A stretch of 64,000 nt of DNA from assembly GCF_900101545.1 (NCBI RefSeq), contig NZ_FMZU01000002.1:310001-374000 (forward strand), in the 5' to 3' direction. The notes beneath the pieces were generated by a model. That model worked only from the letters and a program-made list of their open reading frames with translations. It was not told the origin of the DNA and made no database searches. A program made the position numbers and the translations under genes. The stretch comes from Variovorax sp. CF079. GTDB taxonomy: Bacteria > Pseudomonadota > Gammaproteobacteria > Burkholderiales > Burkholderiaceae_C. Every line of letters begins with the position of its first letter. Position 1 is the first letter of the stretch. Of the stretch, positions 45,458 to 55,638 are shown piece by piece.

Positions 45458-45991
45458 ATGGATCGTTTCTGGATCGTTGTCATGGGGGTCTCGGGCTGCG
45501 GCAAGTCGAGCCTGGGTGCGGCGCTGGCCGCCGAGTTCACATTGCCGCTGATCGAGGGCGATGACTTTCATCCGCCGGCCAATGTCGAGAAGATGCGCGC
45601 CGGCATTGCGCTCACCGATGCCGACCGCACCGGCTGGCTGGCCACGCTGGGTCGGGAACTCGCCGGCCACCGGCAGGGTGCGGTGCTGACCTGCTCGGCG
45701 CTCAAGCGCGACTACCGCGAGCGGCTGCGCGCCGCGGCGCCGGGGCTGCACTTCGTGTTCATGGATCTGTCACGCGAGGAGGCCGAACGCCGTGTCGCGG
45801 CGCGCGCGGCGGAGCACATGTTCCCGGCCAGCCTGGTCGCCAATCAGTTCGCGACCCTCGAATCGCCGGTCGGGGAGCCGGGGGTACTGGCCGTCGATGC
45901 GTCGGCGCCGATGGACCGGCTCGTGGAGCAGGTCCGGGCCTGGCTGCAGCAGGATCAGCGCGCCGGCGGCGTGAGCCCCAGCGCCTCGTAA
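45458..45991 (+). CDS. Gluconokinase
   Basis: A 177-residue kinase: Walker A VMGVSGCGKSSLGAALA (about 8-24), EGDDFHPPANVEKMRAGIALTDADR with the substrate-binding DDFHP of gluconokinases, LTCSALKRDYRERLR and SLVANQFATLE. It phosphorylates D-gluconate to 6-phosphogluconate. It starts 10 bases after the radical SAM gene. Its 3' end overlaps a convergent exonuclease gene by 37 bases. Confidence 0.92.
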   Translation: MDRFWIVVMGVSGCGKSSLGAALAAEFTLPLIEGDDFHPPANVEKMRAGIALTDADRTGWLATLGRELAGHRQGAVLTCSALKRDYRERLRAAAPGLHFVFMDLSREEAERRVAARAAEHMFPASLVANQFATLESPVGEPGVLAVDASAPMDRLVEQVRAWLQQDQRAGGVSPSAS

Positions 45992-46566
45992 ACGCGGATC
46001 GCCGCGTAGGCATCGTTGGCCGCGTAGCGCAGCTGCGCATCGGTCAGCTGCTTGTGGGCCCAGTTCGAGGTGGTGGCCTTGCGCGACTTCACGAAGCGGC
46101 GGTCGAATACCAGCGCCACGGCCGTCTTCACGCCGACCGACTTGCGGTAGCCGCGGCGGCGGAACTCGCTGTCCAGATCGAAGACGGCCTGCGGCTCGAT
46201 GCCGAAGCGCTGCCGGATCAGGCTCAGGTCGGAAGAGAGGCCGAAGCCGACCTTGGTCAGTTCGGTCGAGGCGAGCAGCCCGGCCAGGACCTCGTGGAAC
46301 TCGCTGCGGTGCAGCTGGAAGAGCCAGGCCGCATCGCGCGTCGCGAACTGCAGCACGTGCGGGCCGCCCGAGACCTCGAACTTCGCGAAGGTTGGCTTGG
46401 ATTCGGTATCGAAGCCGACCACGCCGCTGGCTCGCAGCGCCGCCACGGCCTGTTCGGCCTTTTGCGGCGCGTCGACCACGTGGATCTGCTGCAGGCCCAG
46501 GCCTTCGAAGACTTCGAGCAGCGCGATCTGCTCGCGTTCGGGCAGCGGGGGCGGCATTCCGGTCAT
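45955..46566 (-). CDS. 3'-5' exonuclease domain protein (RNase D/WRN type)
   Basis: A 203-residue DEDDy exonuclease domain: VVGFDTESKPTF (Asp53, Glu55), a middle Asp region VGFGLSSDLSLI, and RYAANDAYAAIRVYEAL (Asp185, with Tyr nearby). It lacks HRDC domains, so it resembles the stand-alone WRN-exo type. Substrate RNA or DNA unknown. Last gene of the frmA run; its ATG overlaps the TfoX-like stop. Confidence 0.85.
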   Translation of the reverse strand: MTGMPPPLPEREQIALLEVFEGLGLQQIHVVDAPQKAEQAVAALRASGVVGFDTESKPTFAKFEVSGGPHVLQFATRDAAWLFQLHRSEFHEVLAGLLASTELTKVGFGLSSDLSLIRQRFGIEPQAVFDLDSEFRRRGYRKSVGVKTAVALVFDRRFVKSRKATTSNWAHKQLTDAQLRYAANDAYAAIRVYEALGLTPPAR

Positions 46567-46913
46567 GGTGCTTTCGATCGTTTCTTTGGCGCGGTGCCGG
46601 ATCGCAAGGCGGCTTCCCAGGCGCGCCGGGCCCACAGCGCGGCCTCGTCGCGGTCGTCGAACACCTCGGCCGGCGCTTCCCGGTAGGACGTCTGCATGGT
46701 CTTCCCGTTCCTCGTGTATTCGAAAGCCGGCAATCGCAGCCGGTCGAAATGCGCGACGCTTTGCGGGTCGGCCTTGAGGTAGAGCGTGTCGCGCGCCACC
46801 AGCGCGAACATGCGCCCCTCGTGGTAGATGCCGTGGCCGCCGAACATGCGCCTGGCTTCGATGCGGCCGAAGCGCTCGAAGACCTCATGCAGGCTCCGGA
46901 CGAACTCGCTCAA
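46563..46913 (-). CDS. TfoX N-terminal domain protein
   Basis: A 116-residue protein with a TfoX N-domain: RIEARRMFGGHGIYHEGRMFALVARDTLYLKAD and FEYTRNGKTMQTSYREAP, and a basic tail. TfoX regulates competence in some gammaproteobacteria, but stand-alone N-domains have no known role. The start is taken as TTG at 46911-46913, which overlaps the fghA stop (TTGA); no better start is visible. It is the fourth gene in the frmA run. Confidence 0.75.
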   Translation of the reverse strand: MSEFVRSLHEVFERFGRIEARRMFGGHGIYHEGRMFALVARDTLYLKADPQSVAHFDRLRLPAFEYTRNGKTMQTSYREAPAEVFDDRDEAALWARRAWEAALRSGTAPKKRSKAP

Positions 46914-47773
46914 GTCAATGCCCCGGCATGGTGGCGCAGGTGGTCCGCCATGAAGCTCTGGATGAAGTAGTAGCCATGGTCGTAGCCGGCGTGTCGGCGC
47001 AGTTGGAGCGGCTGGCCCGCTGCGCGACAGGCGGCCTCGAACAGGTGCGGATGCAGCTGTTCTGCCAGGAATTTGTCGGCCAGGCCCTGGTCGACCAGGA
47101 TGCCGGCCGGGTAGGGCGGTGCGGTCTGCGACTGCATCAGCGCGCAGGCATCGTGCGCGAGCCAGGCGCTGCGCTCGGCGCCGAGGTAGCCGCCGAAGGC
47201 CTTCTCGCCCCACGGGCACTGCGTCGGCGCGCAGATCGGCGCAAAGGCCGAGAGCGACTTGAAGCGACCCGGATGCCGCAGCGCCAGGGTGAACGCGCCA
47301 TGGCCGCCCATCGAGTGGCCGAAGAGGCCGATGCGCTGCCCGTCGATCGGCAGGGCTTGCGCGACCAGCGGCAGCAGTTCATGGACCAGGTAGCTTTCCA
47401 TGCGCCAGTGCTGCGCCCACGGCGCCTCGGTGGCGTCGAGGTAGAAGCCGGCGCCGATGCCGAAGTCCCAGCTCGCACTCGCGCCGGGCAGGCTCTCGAC
47501 GGCGGCGCCGCGCGGGCTGGTGTCGGGCGCGATCAACGCCAGGCCCAGCTCGGCGGCCATGCGCTGCGCGCCGGCCTTGACCATGAAGGTCTCCTCGTTG
47601 CAGGTAAGGCCCGCGAGGTACATCAGGGCCGGCACCGGGCCCTGTTCCGCTTGCGGAGGCAGGAACACCGAGAAGCGCATCGGCAGCCCGATTTCGCGCG
47701 AGGCGTGCTCGTGAAAGCTTTGCATGCCGCCGAAGCAGCGGTGTTCGGAGAGGGTCTTCAGGCTGTCGGTCAT
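46910..47773 (-). CDS. fghA: S-formylglutathione hydrolase
   Basis: A 287-residue esterase-D family protein: HRCFGGMQSFHEHASREIGLPMRFSVFLPP, YLAGLTCNEETFMVKAGAQR, the nucleophile GHSMGGHGA, LVDQGLADKF (Asp) and GYDHGYYFIQ (His). It hydrolyses S-formylglutathione to formate and glutathione, the second step after FrmA. It overlaps the hydrolase gene upstream and the TfoX-like gene downstream. Confidence 0.95.
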   Translation of the reverse strand: MTDSLKTLSEHRCFGGMQSFHEHASREIGLPMRFSVFLPPQAEQGPVPALMYLAGLTCNEETFMVKAGAQRMAAELGLALIAPDTSPRGAAVESLPGASASWDFGIGAGFYLDATEAPWAQHWRMESYLVHELLPLVAQALPIDGQRIGLFGHSMGGHGAFTLALRHPGRFKSLSAFAPICAPTQCPWGEKAFGGYLGAERSAWLAHDACALMQSQTAPPYPAGILVDQGLADKFLAEQLHPHLFEAACRAAGQPLQLRRHAGYDHGYYFIQSFMADHLRHHAGALT

Positions 47774-48682
47774 CGGCCGATGTTGCCATGCACGAGATCG
47801 CGCACGGCATCGACGAAGGCCTGCGGTTTTTCCTGCGGCAGGTTGTGGCCGGCGCCCTGCACGACGCGGTGCTCGTGCCGGCCGATGAAATGGTGGCCGT
47901 GGTCGGCCGTGCCGCCGACCGGCATCACGCCGTCGTCGGTGCCGTCGAAGGTGATGCTCGGCACGCTGATGTCCGGCTGCTCTGCGAGGCGGGCCTCCAG
48001 GGCCGCGTACGCCGGGTCGCCGGCCGCCAGGCCATGGCGGTGGCGGTAGGAGTGGATCACGATGTCGACGAAATCGGGGTTGTCGAAGGCCGCCGCGCTG
48101 CGCTCGTAGGTCGCGTCGTCGAACTGCCAGATCGGCGACCACATGCGCCACAGCAGCTTGCACAGCGCGCGCCGGTTCTGCGCCAGGCCGGCGCGGCCGC
48201 GCTCGGCGTGGAAGTAATACTGGTACCAGTACCGCGCCTCGTTTTCCGGCGAGATGGGCTGCCGCGCCGCCGCGATGTTCTGGATCTTGTAGCTGTTGAC
48301 CGAGATCAGGCCCGTGCAGCGCTCGGGCCACAGCGCCGCGGCCACGCAGGCCGCGGTTCCGCCCCAGTCGTAGCCCGCGAGCACCGCGCGCGGGATGGCC
48401 AGCGCATCGAGCAGGTCCCGCACGTCGGCGCCGATCGCGGCCTGCTCGCCCGATCGCGGCGTGCCCGCGTCGGCGAACTGGGTCGGGCCGAAGCCGCGCA
48501 GGTAGGGCACGACGACGCGGCAGCCCTCGGCCGCGAGCTGCGGCGCCACCTCGACGTAGGACTGCACGTCGTAGGGAAAGCCGTGCAGCAGCAGCACCGG
48601 CGGGCCATCGGCCGGGCCGCTTTCGTGGAAGGCGATCTTGAGCACGCCGGCCTGCACGCGGCGCAGGCTGCCCAGAGCGTTT

Positions 48683-48690
<8 letters not shown>
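47770..48690 (-). CDS. Alpha/beta hydrolase, epoxide hydrolase/dehalogenase-like
   Basis: A 306-residue hydrolase with HGFPYD, the nucleophile elbow [10 protein letters not shown], in which Asp replaces Ser as in epoxide hydrolases and haloalkane dehalogenases, SVNSYKIQN, and the His in [13 protein letters not shown]. It is inserted between frmA (8-base overlap) and fghA (ATGA overlap), so it is produced with the formaldehyde detoxification pair; its substrate is unknown. Confidence 0.85.
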
Positions 48691-49792
<1,102 letters not shown>

Positions 49793-49837
49793 GGGGAGAG
49801 CAGGAAGTGGAGAGGCGCGGAGGACGGTCCCCGCGCG

Positions 49838-50683
49838 TCACTTTATGCCATAGAAGCCCGCCGCGTTCGTGCCCCATACCTGCTCTTGTTCGGATGGCGG
49901 GAGGGCTTTGAGCAATTCCCTGGACACGGCCTCCCATTGCAGGTAGTCGCCTGCCAGCTCGAGCACGGGCCAGTCGCTTCCCCACATCAGGCGCGAGGGA
50001 CCGAAGCAGGCCAGCAGGTGATCGACATAGGGACGCAACGCGTCTGCGTCCCAGCCTGGCCCCGCCTCCGTGGCGAGGCCCGAGAGCTTGCAGCACACCT
50101 GCGTCTGCTTGCCGAAACGCGCGATCTGCGTGGCCCAGGGCTCGAAGGCCCCACCAGCGATGTCGGGCTTGGCGGCGTGGTCGATGACCATGCGCAAATT
50201 CGGGTGCTGCAGCGCGAAAGCCAGTGCGGCGTCGAGCTGCTGCGGCTTGATCAGGAAGTCCAGGCTGAGATCCAGCTCGGTCATGGTCTGGATGGCAGGC
50301 TGCAACTGCGCGCCGAGGATCCAGTTCGGATCGGCGATGTCCTGCAGCATGGGTCGCAATCCCTTGAAGAGCGGCTCCTGCGCGAGGCGGCGGATGCGCT
50401 GCGGCGCGTCGGCCGCGTCCAGATCGGTCCAGCCGACGACCGCGCGCACCCGGCTGGCGGGTTGTGCGGCCAGAGCCAGCAGCCGCCAAGTTTCTGCCTC
50501 GCTCGGCGCGGCCTGGATCAGCACCGTGCCGTCGATGCCCGCGCGGTCCAGGAGCGGTGCGAGGTCTTCGGGCGAGAAGTCGCGATAGAGCACGTGCAGC
50601 GCCGGCGTGTCCTGCAGCCAGCCGTAGTCACGATGCGCGAGCGACCAGTAATGCTGGTGGGCGTCGATGCGGATCGCCGCCAT
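49838..50683 (-). CDS. Amidohydrolase of the L-fuconolactonase type (COG3618)
   Basis: A 281-residue amidohydrolase-2 protein: IDAHQHYWSLAHRDYGWL (HxH), RMVIDHAAKP, CCKLSGLATE and MWGSDWPVLELAG (Asp). These match L-fuconolactone/sugar lactone hydrolases and 2-pyrone-4,6-dicarboxylate-like enzymes. It is three bases after an aldo-keto reductase resembling aldose 1-dehydrogenases, so together they may oxidise a sugar to its lactone and open it. Confidence 0.82.
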   Translation of the reverse strand: MAAIRIDAHQHYWSLAHRDYGWLQDTPALHVLYRDFSPEDLAPLLDRAGIDGTVLIQAAPSEAETWRLLALAAQPASRVRAVVGWTDLDAADAPQRIRRLAQEPLFKGLRPMLQDIADPNWILGAQLQPAIQTMTELDLSLDFLIKPQQLDAALAFALQHPNLRMVIDHAAKPDIAGGAFEPWATQIARFGKQTQVCCKLSGLATEAGPGWDADALRPYVDHLLACFGPSRLMWGSDWPVLELAGDYLQWEAVSRELLKALPPSEQEQVWGTNAAGFYGIK

Positions 50684-50686
50684 GGC

Positions 50687-51661
50687 TCAGTGTTCCCTGG
50701 CCAGCGCGTCCCACAGTGCCGCGGGAATGGGCGCCCGGCTGTGCGCCACGCTCTGCGTGATCTCCGCGGGGCTGCGCGCACCGACCACCACGGCGGCCGC
50801 GCAAGGGCAGGCCAGCGCGAACTGCAGCGCCGCGGCCGGCAACGCAACGCCGAAGCCTGCGCAGATGCCGGCGAGGCGCTCGACGTGCTCGCGCACGGCG
50901 GGTGGCGCAGGCCGGTAGTCGAAGTGCGCATTGGACGTGCTGCCGCTCGCGAGGATGCCGGAGTTGAAGACGCCGGCCAGGATCAGGCGGACCTTGCGCG
51001 CGACGCACAGCGGAACCAATTCGCGCGCGGCCGAAGCATCGAGCAGGGTGTAGCGGCCGGCCAGCATCATGCAATCGAAGTCGCCCGCGGCCAGCGCATC
51101 GCGGCACACCTCCCACTCGTTGACGCCGATGCCGATCGCACCGAGCACGCCTTCGGCGCGCAGGCGGTCGAGCGCGCGGTAGGCGCCTGTCATCGCTTCG
51201 CGAAAGCGCTCGGGCTGCTGCTCGCCATGGGTGTGGCGGTCGATGTCGTGGATGAAGGCGATGTCGATGCGCGCCAGGCCCAGGCGCTCCAGGCTCTCTT
51301 CGATCGATCGCATCGCGCCGTCGAAGCTGTAGTCGAAGTGCGGCACGAACGGGAGGCCTTGCACATAGCCGTCGCGCTCCTCGGGCGCGGCCGGGTCGGG
51401 ACGCAGCAGGCGGCCGACCTTGGTCGACAGTGCGAAGCTGTCGCGCGGCTGCTTCCCGAGCACGCGGCCCAGGCGCTGTTCGCTGAGGCCGTGGCCGTAG
51501 AGCGGGGCGGTGTCGAAGTAGCGCAGGCCCTGTCGCCAGGCTTCCTCGATGGTGCGCTCGGCGCTTTCGTCGTCGAGCGGCGCAAAGAGATTGCCCAGCG
51601 GCGCGCCGCCCAGACCCAGGCGCAGTGGGCCGGCGAGTCGTTCGAAAAGGGTGTCGTTCAC
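50687..51661 (-). CDS. Aldo/keto reductase, aldose 1-dehydrogenase-like
   Basis: A 324-residue [43 protein letters not shown] (catalytic Asp and Tyr), [10 protein letters not shown] (Lys), FIHDIDRH (His) and [11 protein letters not shown]. The pattern is that of D-threo-aldose (L-fucose) 1-dehydrogenases. The start is taken as GTG at 51659-51661 (MNDTLFERL); a longer in-frame ATG start is possible. Paired with the lactonase-like gene. Confidence 0.83.
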   Translation of the reverse strand: MNDTLFERLAGPLRLGLGGAPLGNLFAPLDDESAERTIEEAWRQGLRYFDTAPLYGHGLSEQRLGRVLGKQPRDSFALSTKVGRLLRPDPAAPEERDGYVQGLPFVPHFDYSFDGAMRSIEESLERLGLARIDIAFIHDIDRHTHGEQQPERFREAMTGAYRALDRLRAEGVLGAIGIGVNEWEVCRDALAAGDFDCMMLAGRYTLLDASAARELVPLCVARKVRLILAGVFNSGILASGSTSNAHFDYRPAPPAVREHVERLAGICAGFGVALPAAALQFALACPCAAAVVVGARSPAEITQSVAHSRAPIPAALWDALAREH

Positions 51662-51713
51662 GCCTGCATTCTCGGCGGTAGCTGCCCTGGCGAACACCTG
51701 CTACAAACGGGCC

Positions 51714-52169
51714 ATGAAAAAGATCCTCGTCCTCAACGGTCCCAATCTCAACCTGCTCGGAACGCGCGAGCCCGCGCAGTACGGCCACGAAACCCTGGCC
51801 GACGTCGAGCGCATGTGCCAGGAGGCGGGCGCGAAGCTCGGCGTCGAGATCGAGTGCCGCCAATCGAACCACGAAGGCCAGCTGATCGACTGGATCCACG
51901 AGGCCGGTCGAGAGGTTGCCGCCGGCCGCATGTTCGGCGTGGTGATGAATCCCGGCGCCTACACCCACACCTCGATCGCGCTGCACGATGCGATCAAGGG
52001 CGCGAGCGTGCCGCTGGTCGAGCTGCACATCTCGAACGTGCATGCGCGCGAGGAATTTCGCCACCATTCCTACATCTCACCGGCGGCGCGCGGCATCATC
52101 GTCGGCTTCGGCGTCAAGGGCTATCCGCTCGCGATCGAAGCGCTGGTGCGCGTGAGCGAAGCGGCGTAG
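51714..52169 (+). CDS. aroQ: 3-dehydroquinate dehydratase type II
   Basis: A 151-residue Aro[24 protein letters not shown] with the catalytic Tyr in the flexible loop, [33 protein letters not shown], and [18 protein letters not shown] with the catalytic His. It makes dehydroshikimate in the shikimate pathway. The ATG at 51714 follows CAAACGGGCC with only a weak Shine-Dalgarno. Confidence 0.96.
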   Translation: MKKILVLNGPNLNLLGTREPAQYGHETLADVERMCQEAGAKLGVEIECRQSNHEGQLIDWIHEAGREVAAGRMFGVVMNPGAYTHTSIALHDAIKGASVPLVELHISNVHAREEFRHHSYISPAARGIIVGFGVKGYPLAIEALVRVSEAA

Positions 52170-52175
52170 TCGCCG

Positions 52176-52817
52176 ATGTCAGTGTCTCCGGGGCTTTTCG
52201 CCGGCGCCGACGGCACGCTGCGCTGCCGCTGGTGCGAATCCACGCCGGCCTACCAGCACTACCACGACAAGGAATGGGGCTTCCCGGTCACGGACGACCG
52301 GCGGTTGTTCGAGAAGCTGTGCCTCGAGGGTTTCCAGGCCGGGCTGAGTTGGCTCACCATCCTCAACAAGCGCGAAGCCTTCCGGCGCGGCTTCGCCGAG
52401 TTCGATGCCGAGCGCGTCGCGCGCTTCGGCCCCAAGGATGTGGAACGGCTGCTCGGCGATGCAGGCATTGTGCGGCACCGCGGCAAGATCGAGTCGGCCA
52501 TCAACAACGCGCAACGCGTGCTGGAGCTGCGCGAGGAATTCGGTTCGCTGGCGGCCTACGCATGGGGCTTCGAGCCCGACCCGGCATCGCGGCCGCGCCG
52601 CATCACGCAGAAAGCCTTGCAGGCCATGAGCACGTCGCCCGAATCGGTGGCGATGTCGAAGGACCTGAAGAAGAGGGGCTGGAGCTTCGTCGGCCCGACG
52701 ACGGTCTACGCCTTCATGCAGGCCATGGGGCTGGTCAACGACCACGTCGAGGATTGCCACGCGCGCGAACTGGCGCTGGCGGCGCGCGCGAAGCTTCGGA
52801 TGCCGCGCCCTAGGTAG
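52176..52817 (+). CDS. tag: DNA-3-methyladenine glycosylase I
   Basis: A 213-residue Tag: LRCRWCESTPAYQHYHDKEWGFP (zinc Cys/His and substrate pocket), LCLEGFQAGLSWLTILNKRE with the catalytic Glu, RGWSFVGPTTVYAFMQAMG and the C-terminal zinc ligands in HVEDCHAR. It removes 3-methyladenine from DNA. It starts six bases after aroQ and overlaps the convergent spoVR gene by 8 bases. Confidence 0.95.
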   Translation: MSVSPGLFAGADGTLRCRWCESTPAYQHYHDKEWGFPVTDDRRLFEKLCLEGFQAGLSWLTILNKREAFRRGFAEFDAERVARFGPKDVERLLGDAGIVRHRGKIESAINNAQRVLELREEFGSLAAYAWGFEPDPASRPRRITQKALQAMSTSPESVAMSKDLKKRGWSFVGPTTVYAFMQAMGLVNDHVEDCHARELALAARAKLRMPRPR

Positions 52818-54327
52818 CTTGCGGGCCGGCCACTTTCCGGTGGTTCACCCGGCCCTGGCTGTCGACGCTCTCGAGATGCACGTCGAAGCCCCAGAGGCGG
52901 GCGACATGCTTGAGCACCTCCTGCGCATCGTCGTGCAGCGGGCGGTCGTTGTGCTGCGTGTGGCGCAGCGTGAGCGCGCGGTCGCCGCGCAGGTTGACGC
53001 TCCAGACCTGGATGTTGGGCTCGCGGTGGTTGAGGTCGTACTGGCGCGACAGCGATTCGCGCAGCAGGCGGTAGCCGCTGTCGTCGTGGATGGCCGACAC
53101 CTCGAGCTCGGGCTCGCCCTCCTTGTCGCGGATCGCGAAAAAGCGGAAGTCGCGCATCAATTTGGGCGAAAGGAATTGGCCGACGAAGCTCTCGTCCTTG
53201 AAATTGCGCATGGCGTAATCCAGCGATGTCAGCCACGGCGAGCCGGCTATGTCGGGGAACCAGCGCTTGTCTTCCTCGGTCGGGTTTTCGCAAATGCGCC
53301 GCAGGTCGGTGTACATCGCAAAACCCAGCGCATAGGGATTGATGCCGCTGTAGGCGCGGTGGCCGACCGGCGGCTGGAACACCACATTGGTGTGCGACTG
53401 CAGCCACTCCATCATGAAACCGTCGGCCAAAAGGCCTTCGTCGTACAGCGTATTGAGCAGGGTGTAGTGCCAGAAGGTGGCCCAGCCCTCGTTCATGACC
53501 TGCGTCTGGCGCTGCGGATAGAAGTACTGCCCGATTTTGCGCACGATACGCACCACTTCGCGTTGCCAGGGGTCCAACAATGGTGCATTTTTCTCGATGA
53601 AATAGAGCAGGTTCTCCTGTGGCTCGGACGGAAAGCGCTTGGCGGCCTCTTCGTCCTCGGCGCTGCGCCCGCTTTTCCGGGGCAGGGTGCGCCAGAGGTC
53701 GTTGACCTGCTGCTGGAGATGGTGCTCGCGTTCCTCGCGGCGCACCTGTTCCTGGTTCAGCGACAGTTTCTGCGGGCGGCGATAGCGGTCCACGCCATGG
53801 TTCATCAGCGCGTGGCAGGAGTCGAGCAGGTCTTCGACGGCCGCCACGCCATGGCGCTCCTCGCATTCGCTGATGTAGTTCCTGGCGTAGACCAGGTAGT
53901 CGATGATGGACGAGGCGTCCGTCCACATCTTGAAGAGGTAGTTGCCCTTGAAGAAGCTGTTGTGGCCGTAGGCGGCATGGGCGATCACCAGGGCCTGCAT
54001 CGCCATGGTGTTCTCTTCCATCAGGTAGGCGATGCAGGGGTCGGAGTTGATGACGATTTCATAGGCCAGGCCCATGTGGCCGCGACGGTAGTTCTTTTCG
54101 GTCGAGATGAACTGCTTGCCGTAGGACCAGTGGCGGTAGATGACCGGCATGCCCACCGAGGCGTAGGCGTCCATCATCTGCTCGGCCGTGATGATCTCGA
54201 GCTGGTTGGCGTAGGTGTCGAGCTTGTAACCGCGCGCCACGCGGGCGATCTCGCCGTGGTAGCGCTCGATCAGTTCGAAGGTCCAGTCCGAGGGGCTGGG
54301 CAGGGGCTCTCGTTTCTTTGCGTTCAC
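52810..54327 (-). CDS. SpoVR/YcgB family protein
   Basis: A 505-residue SpoVR-like protein: WTFELIERYHGEIARVARGYKLDTYANQLEIITAEQMM, HMGLAYEIVINSDPCIAYLMEEN, HAAYGHNSFFKGN and NEGWATFWHY, which all match YcgB/SpoVR. The function is unknown; these proteins are made with the PrkA kinase and the YeaH protein in stationary phase. The start is GTG at 54325-54327 and overlaps the YeaH-family stop (GTGA). Confidence 0.94.
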   Translation of the reverse strand: MNAKKREPLPSPSDWTFELIERYHGEIARVARGYKLDTYANQLEIITAEQMMDAYASVGMPVIYRHWSYGKQFISTEKNYRRGHMGLAYEIVINSDPCIAYLMEENTMAMQALVIAHAAYGHNSFFKGNYLFKMWTDASSIIDYLVYARNYISECEERHGVAAVEDLLDSCHALMNHGVDRYRRPQKLSLNQEQVRREEREHHLQQQVNDLWRTLPRKSGRSAEDEEAAKRFPSEPQENLLYFIEKNAPLLDPWQREVVRIVRKIGQYFYPQRQTQVMNEGWATFWHYTLLNTLYDEGLLADGFMMEWLQSHTNVVFQPPVGHRAYSGINPYALGFAMYTDLRRICENPTEEDKRWFPDIAGSPWLTSLDYAMRNFKDESFVGQFLSPKLMRDFRFFAIRDKEGEPELEVSAIHDDSGYRLLRESLSRQYDLNHREPNIQVWSVNLRGDRALTLRHTQHNDRPLHDDAQEVLKHVARLWGFDVHLESVDSQGRVNHRKVAGPQAT

Positions 54328-55616
54328 GCCGGCACCCCCTCTTTCTTGAACAGGTCGCGGAACACCGGGTAGATGTCCTGCGCATCGGCCACCTTGCGCA
54401 TCGCGAAGTTCTTGTGGGTTTCAACCAGCTGGCTGTATTCCTCCCACATGTTCTGCTCGGCGTCGGCGACCTGCACGTAGGCGTAGTAGCGCACCAGCGG
54501 CAGCAGATGATCGGTCAGCAGCTCGCGGCAGCGGCCGCTGTCCTGGTGCCAGTTGTCGCCGTCGCTGGCCTGGGCGCCGTAGATGTTCCATTCGTTGCTC
54601 GGGAACCGCGCGCGGACGATCTCGTGCATCAGCGTCAGCGCGCTGGAAACCACGGTGCCGCCGGTTTCGGTGGCATGGAAGAACTCCTCTTCGCTCACCT
54701 CGCTGGCCTGGGTGTGGTGGCGGATGAACACCAGTTCGATCTTCTCGTAGTGCCGGGTCAGGAACAGGTACAGCAGCATGAAGAAGCGCTTCGACATGTC
54801 CTTGCGCGCTTCGTCCATCGAGCCCGACACGTCCATCAGGCAGAACATCACCGCCTTGGCCGAGGGCACCGGCACCCTGACGCGGTTGCGGTAGCGCAGG
54901 TCGATCGGGTCCAGGTAGGGCACGTGCTTGGCCTTGGCGCGAAGCTCCTCGAGCAGGGCTTCGGTTTCGCGGATCTCGCGCTGCACCAGCGCATCCGCCG
55001 CGCGCGGGCTGCGCTTGAGGTGCAGCAGGTGCGCCTCGAGTTCGCGGATCTCGCGCCGCGGGGCGCCGCCGAGCGCGATGCGCCGCGCCAGCGCGCCGCG
55101 CATGGAGCGCACGACGTGCAGGTTGGTGGGCATGCCGTCGCTGGTGAAGCCGGCGCGGTGGGTCTTCCATTCCGGCACCTCGGCCAGCTGGGTGCGGATC
55201 AGGTGGGGCAGGGCGAGGTCCTCGAAGAAGACCCGCATGAACTCTTCCTTGGTGAGGCGGAAGACGAAGTCGTCTTCGCCGCCTTCGCCATCGCCGGCCT
55301 GCGAGCCGCTGCCCGCGCCGCCGCCGCCCTGCTGCGGCCGCTCGATGCGGTCGCCCTTGACGTACTCGCGATTGCCGGGATGCACGTACTCGCGGTCGCC
55401 GCCCTGGCCATGGCCGAACACTGGCTCGGAGACATCGCGCTTGGGCAAGGTGATGTCCTCGCCCTGCTCGAGATCGCGAATGCTGCGGCCGCTGACGGCG
55501 CGCCGCACGGCTTCGCCGATCTGCTCGCGATAACGCCGCAGGAAACGCTCGCGGTTGCCGATGGACTTGTTCTTTCCCGACAGACGGCGGTCGATGATCT
55601 GCTGCAGCATGGCCAC
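54324..55616 (-). CDS. YeaH/YhbH family protein (DUF444) with VWA domain
   Basis: A 430-residue protein. An N-terminal charged part (RRLSGKNKSIGNRERFLRRYREQI) and a Gly-rich segment (about 75-95) precede a VWA-like domain with the MIDAS motif MDVSGSMDEA at about 270. It is the second gene of the prkA-yeaH-spoVR operon; in E. coli YeaH acts with YeaG in nitrogen starvation responses. It is followed by GTGA coupling to spoVR. Confidence 0.94.
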   Translation of the reverse strand: MAMLQQIIDRRLSGKNKSIGNRERFLRRYREQIGEAVRRAVSGRSIRDLEQGEDITLPKRDVSEPVFGHGQGGDREYVHPGNREYVKGDRIERPQQGGGGAGSGSQAGDGEGGEDDFVFRLTKEEFMRVFFEDLALPHLIRTQLAEVPEWKTHRAGFTSDGMPTNLHVVRSMRGALARRIALGGAPRREIRELEAHLLHLKRSPRAADALVQREIRETEALLEELRAKAKHVPYLDPIDLRYRNRVRVPVPSAKAVMFCLMDVSGSMDEARKDMSKRFFMLLYLFLTRHYEKIELVFIRHHTQASEVSEEEFFHATETGGTVVSSALTLMHEIVRARFPSNEWNIYGAQASDGDNWHQDSGRCRELLTDHLLPLVRYYAYVQVADAEQNMWEEYSQLVETHKNFAMRKVADAQDIYPVFRDLFKKEGVPA

Positions 55617-55638
55617 GGCAGGAACTCCTTTCAGCTCA

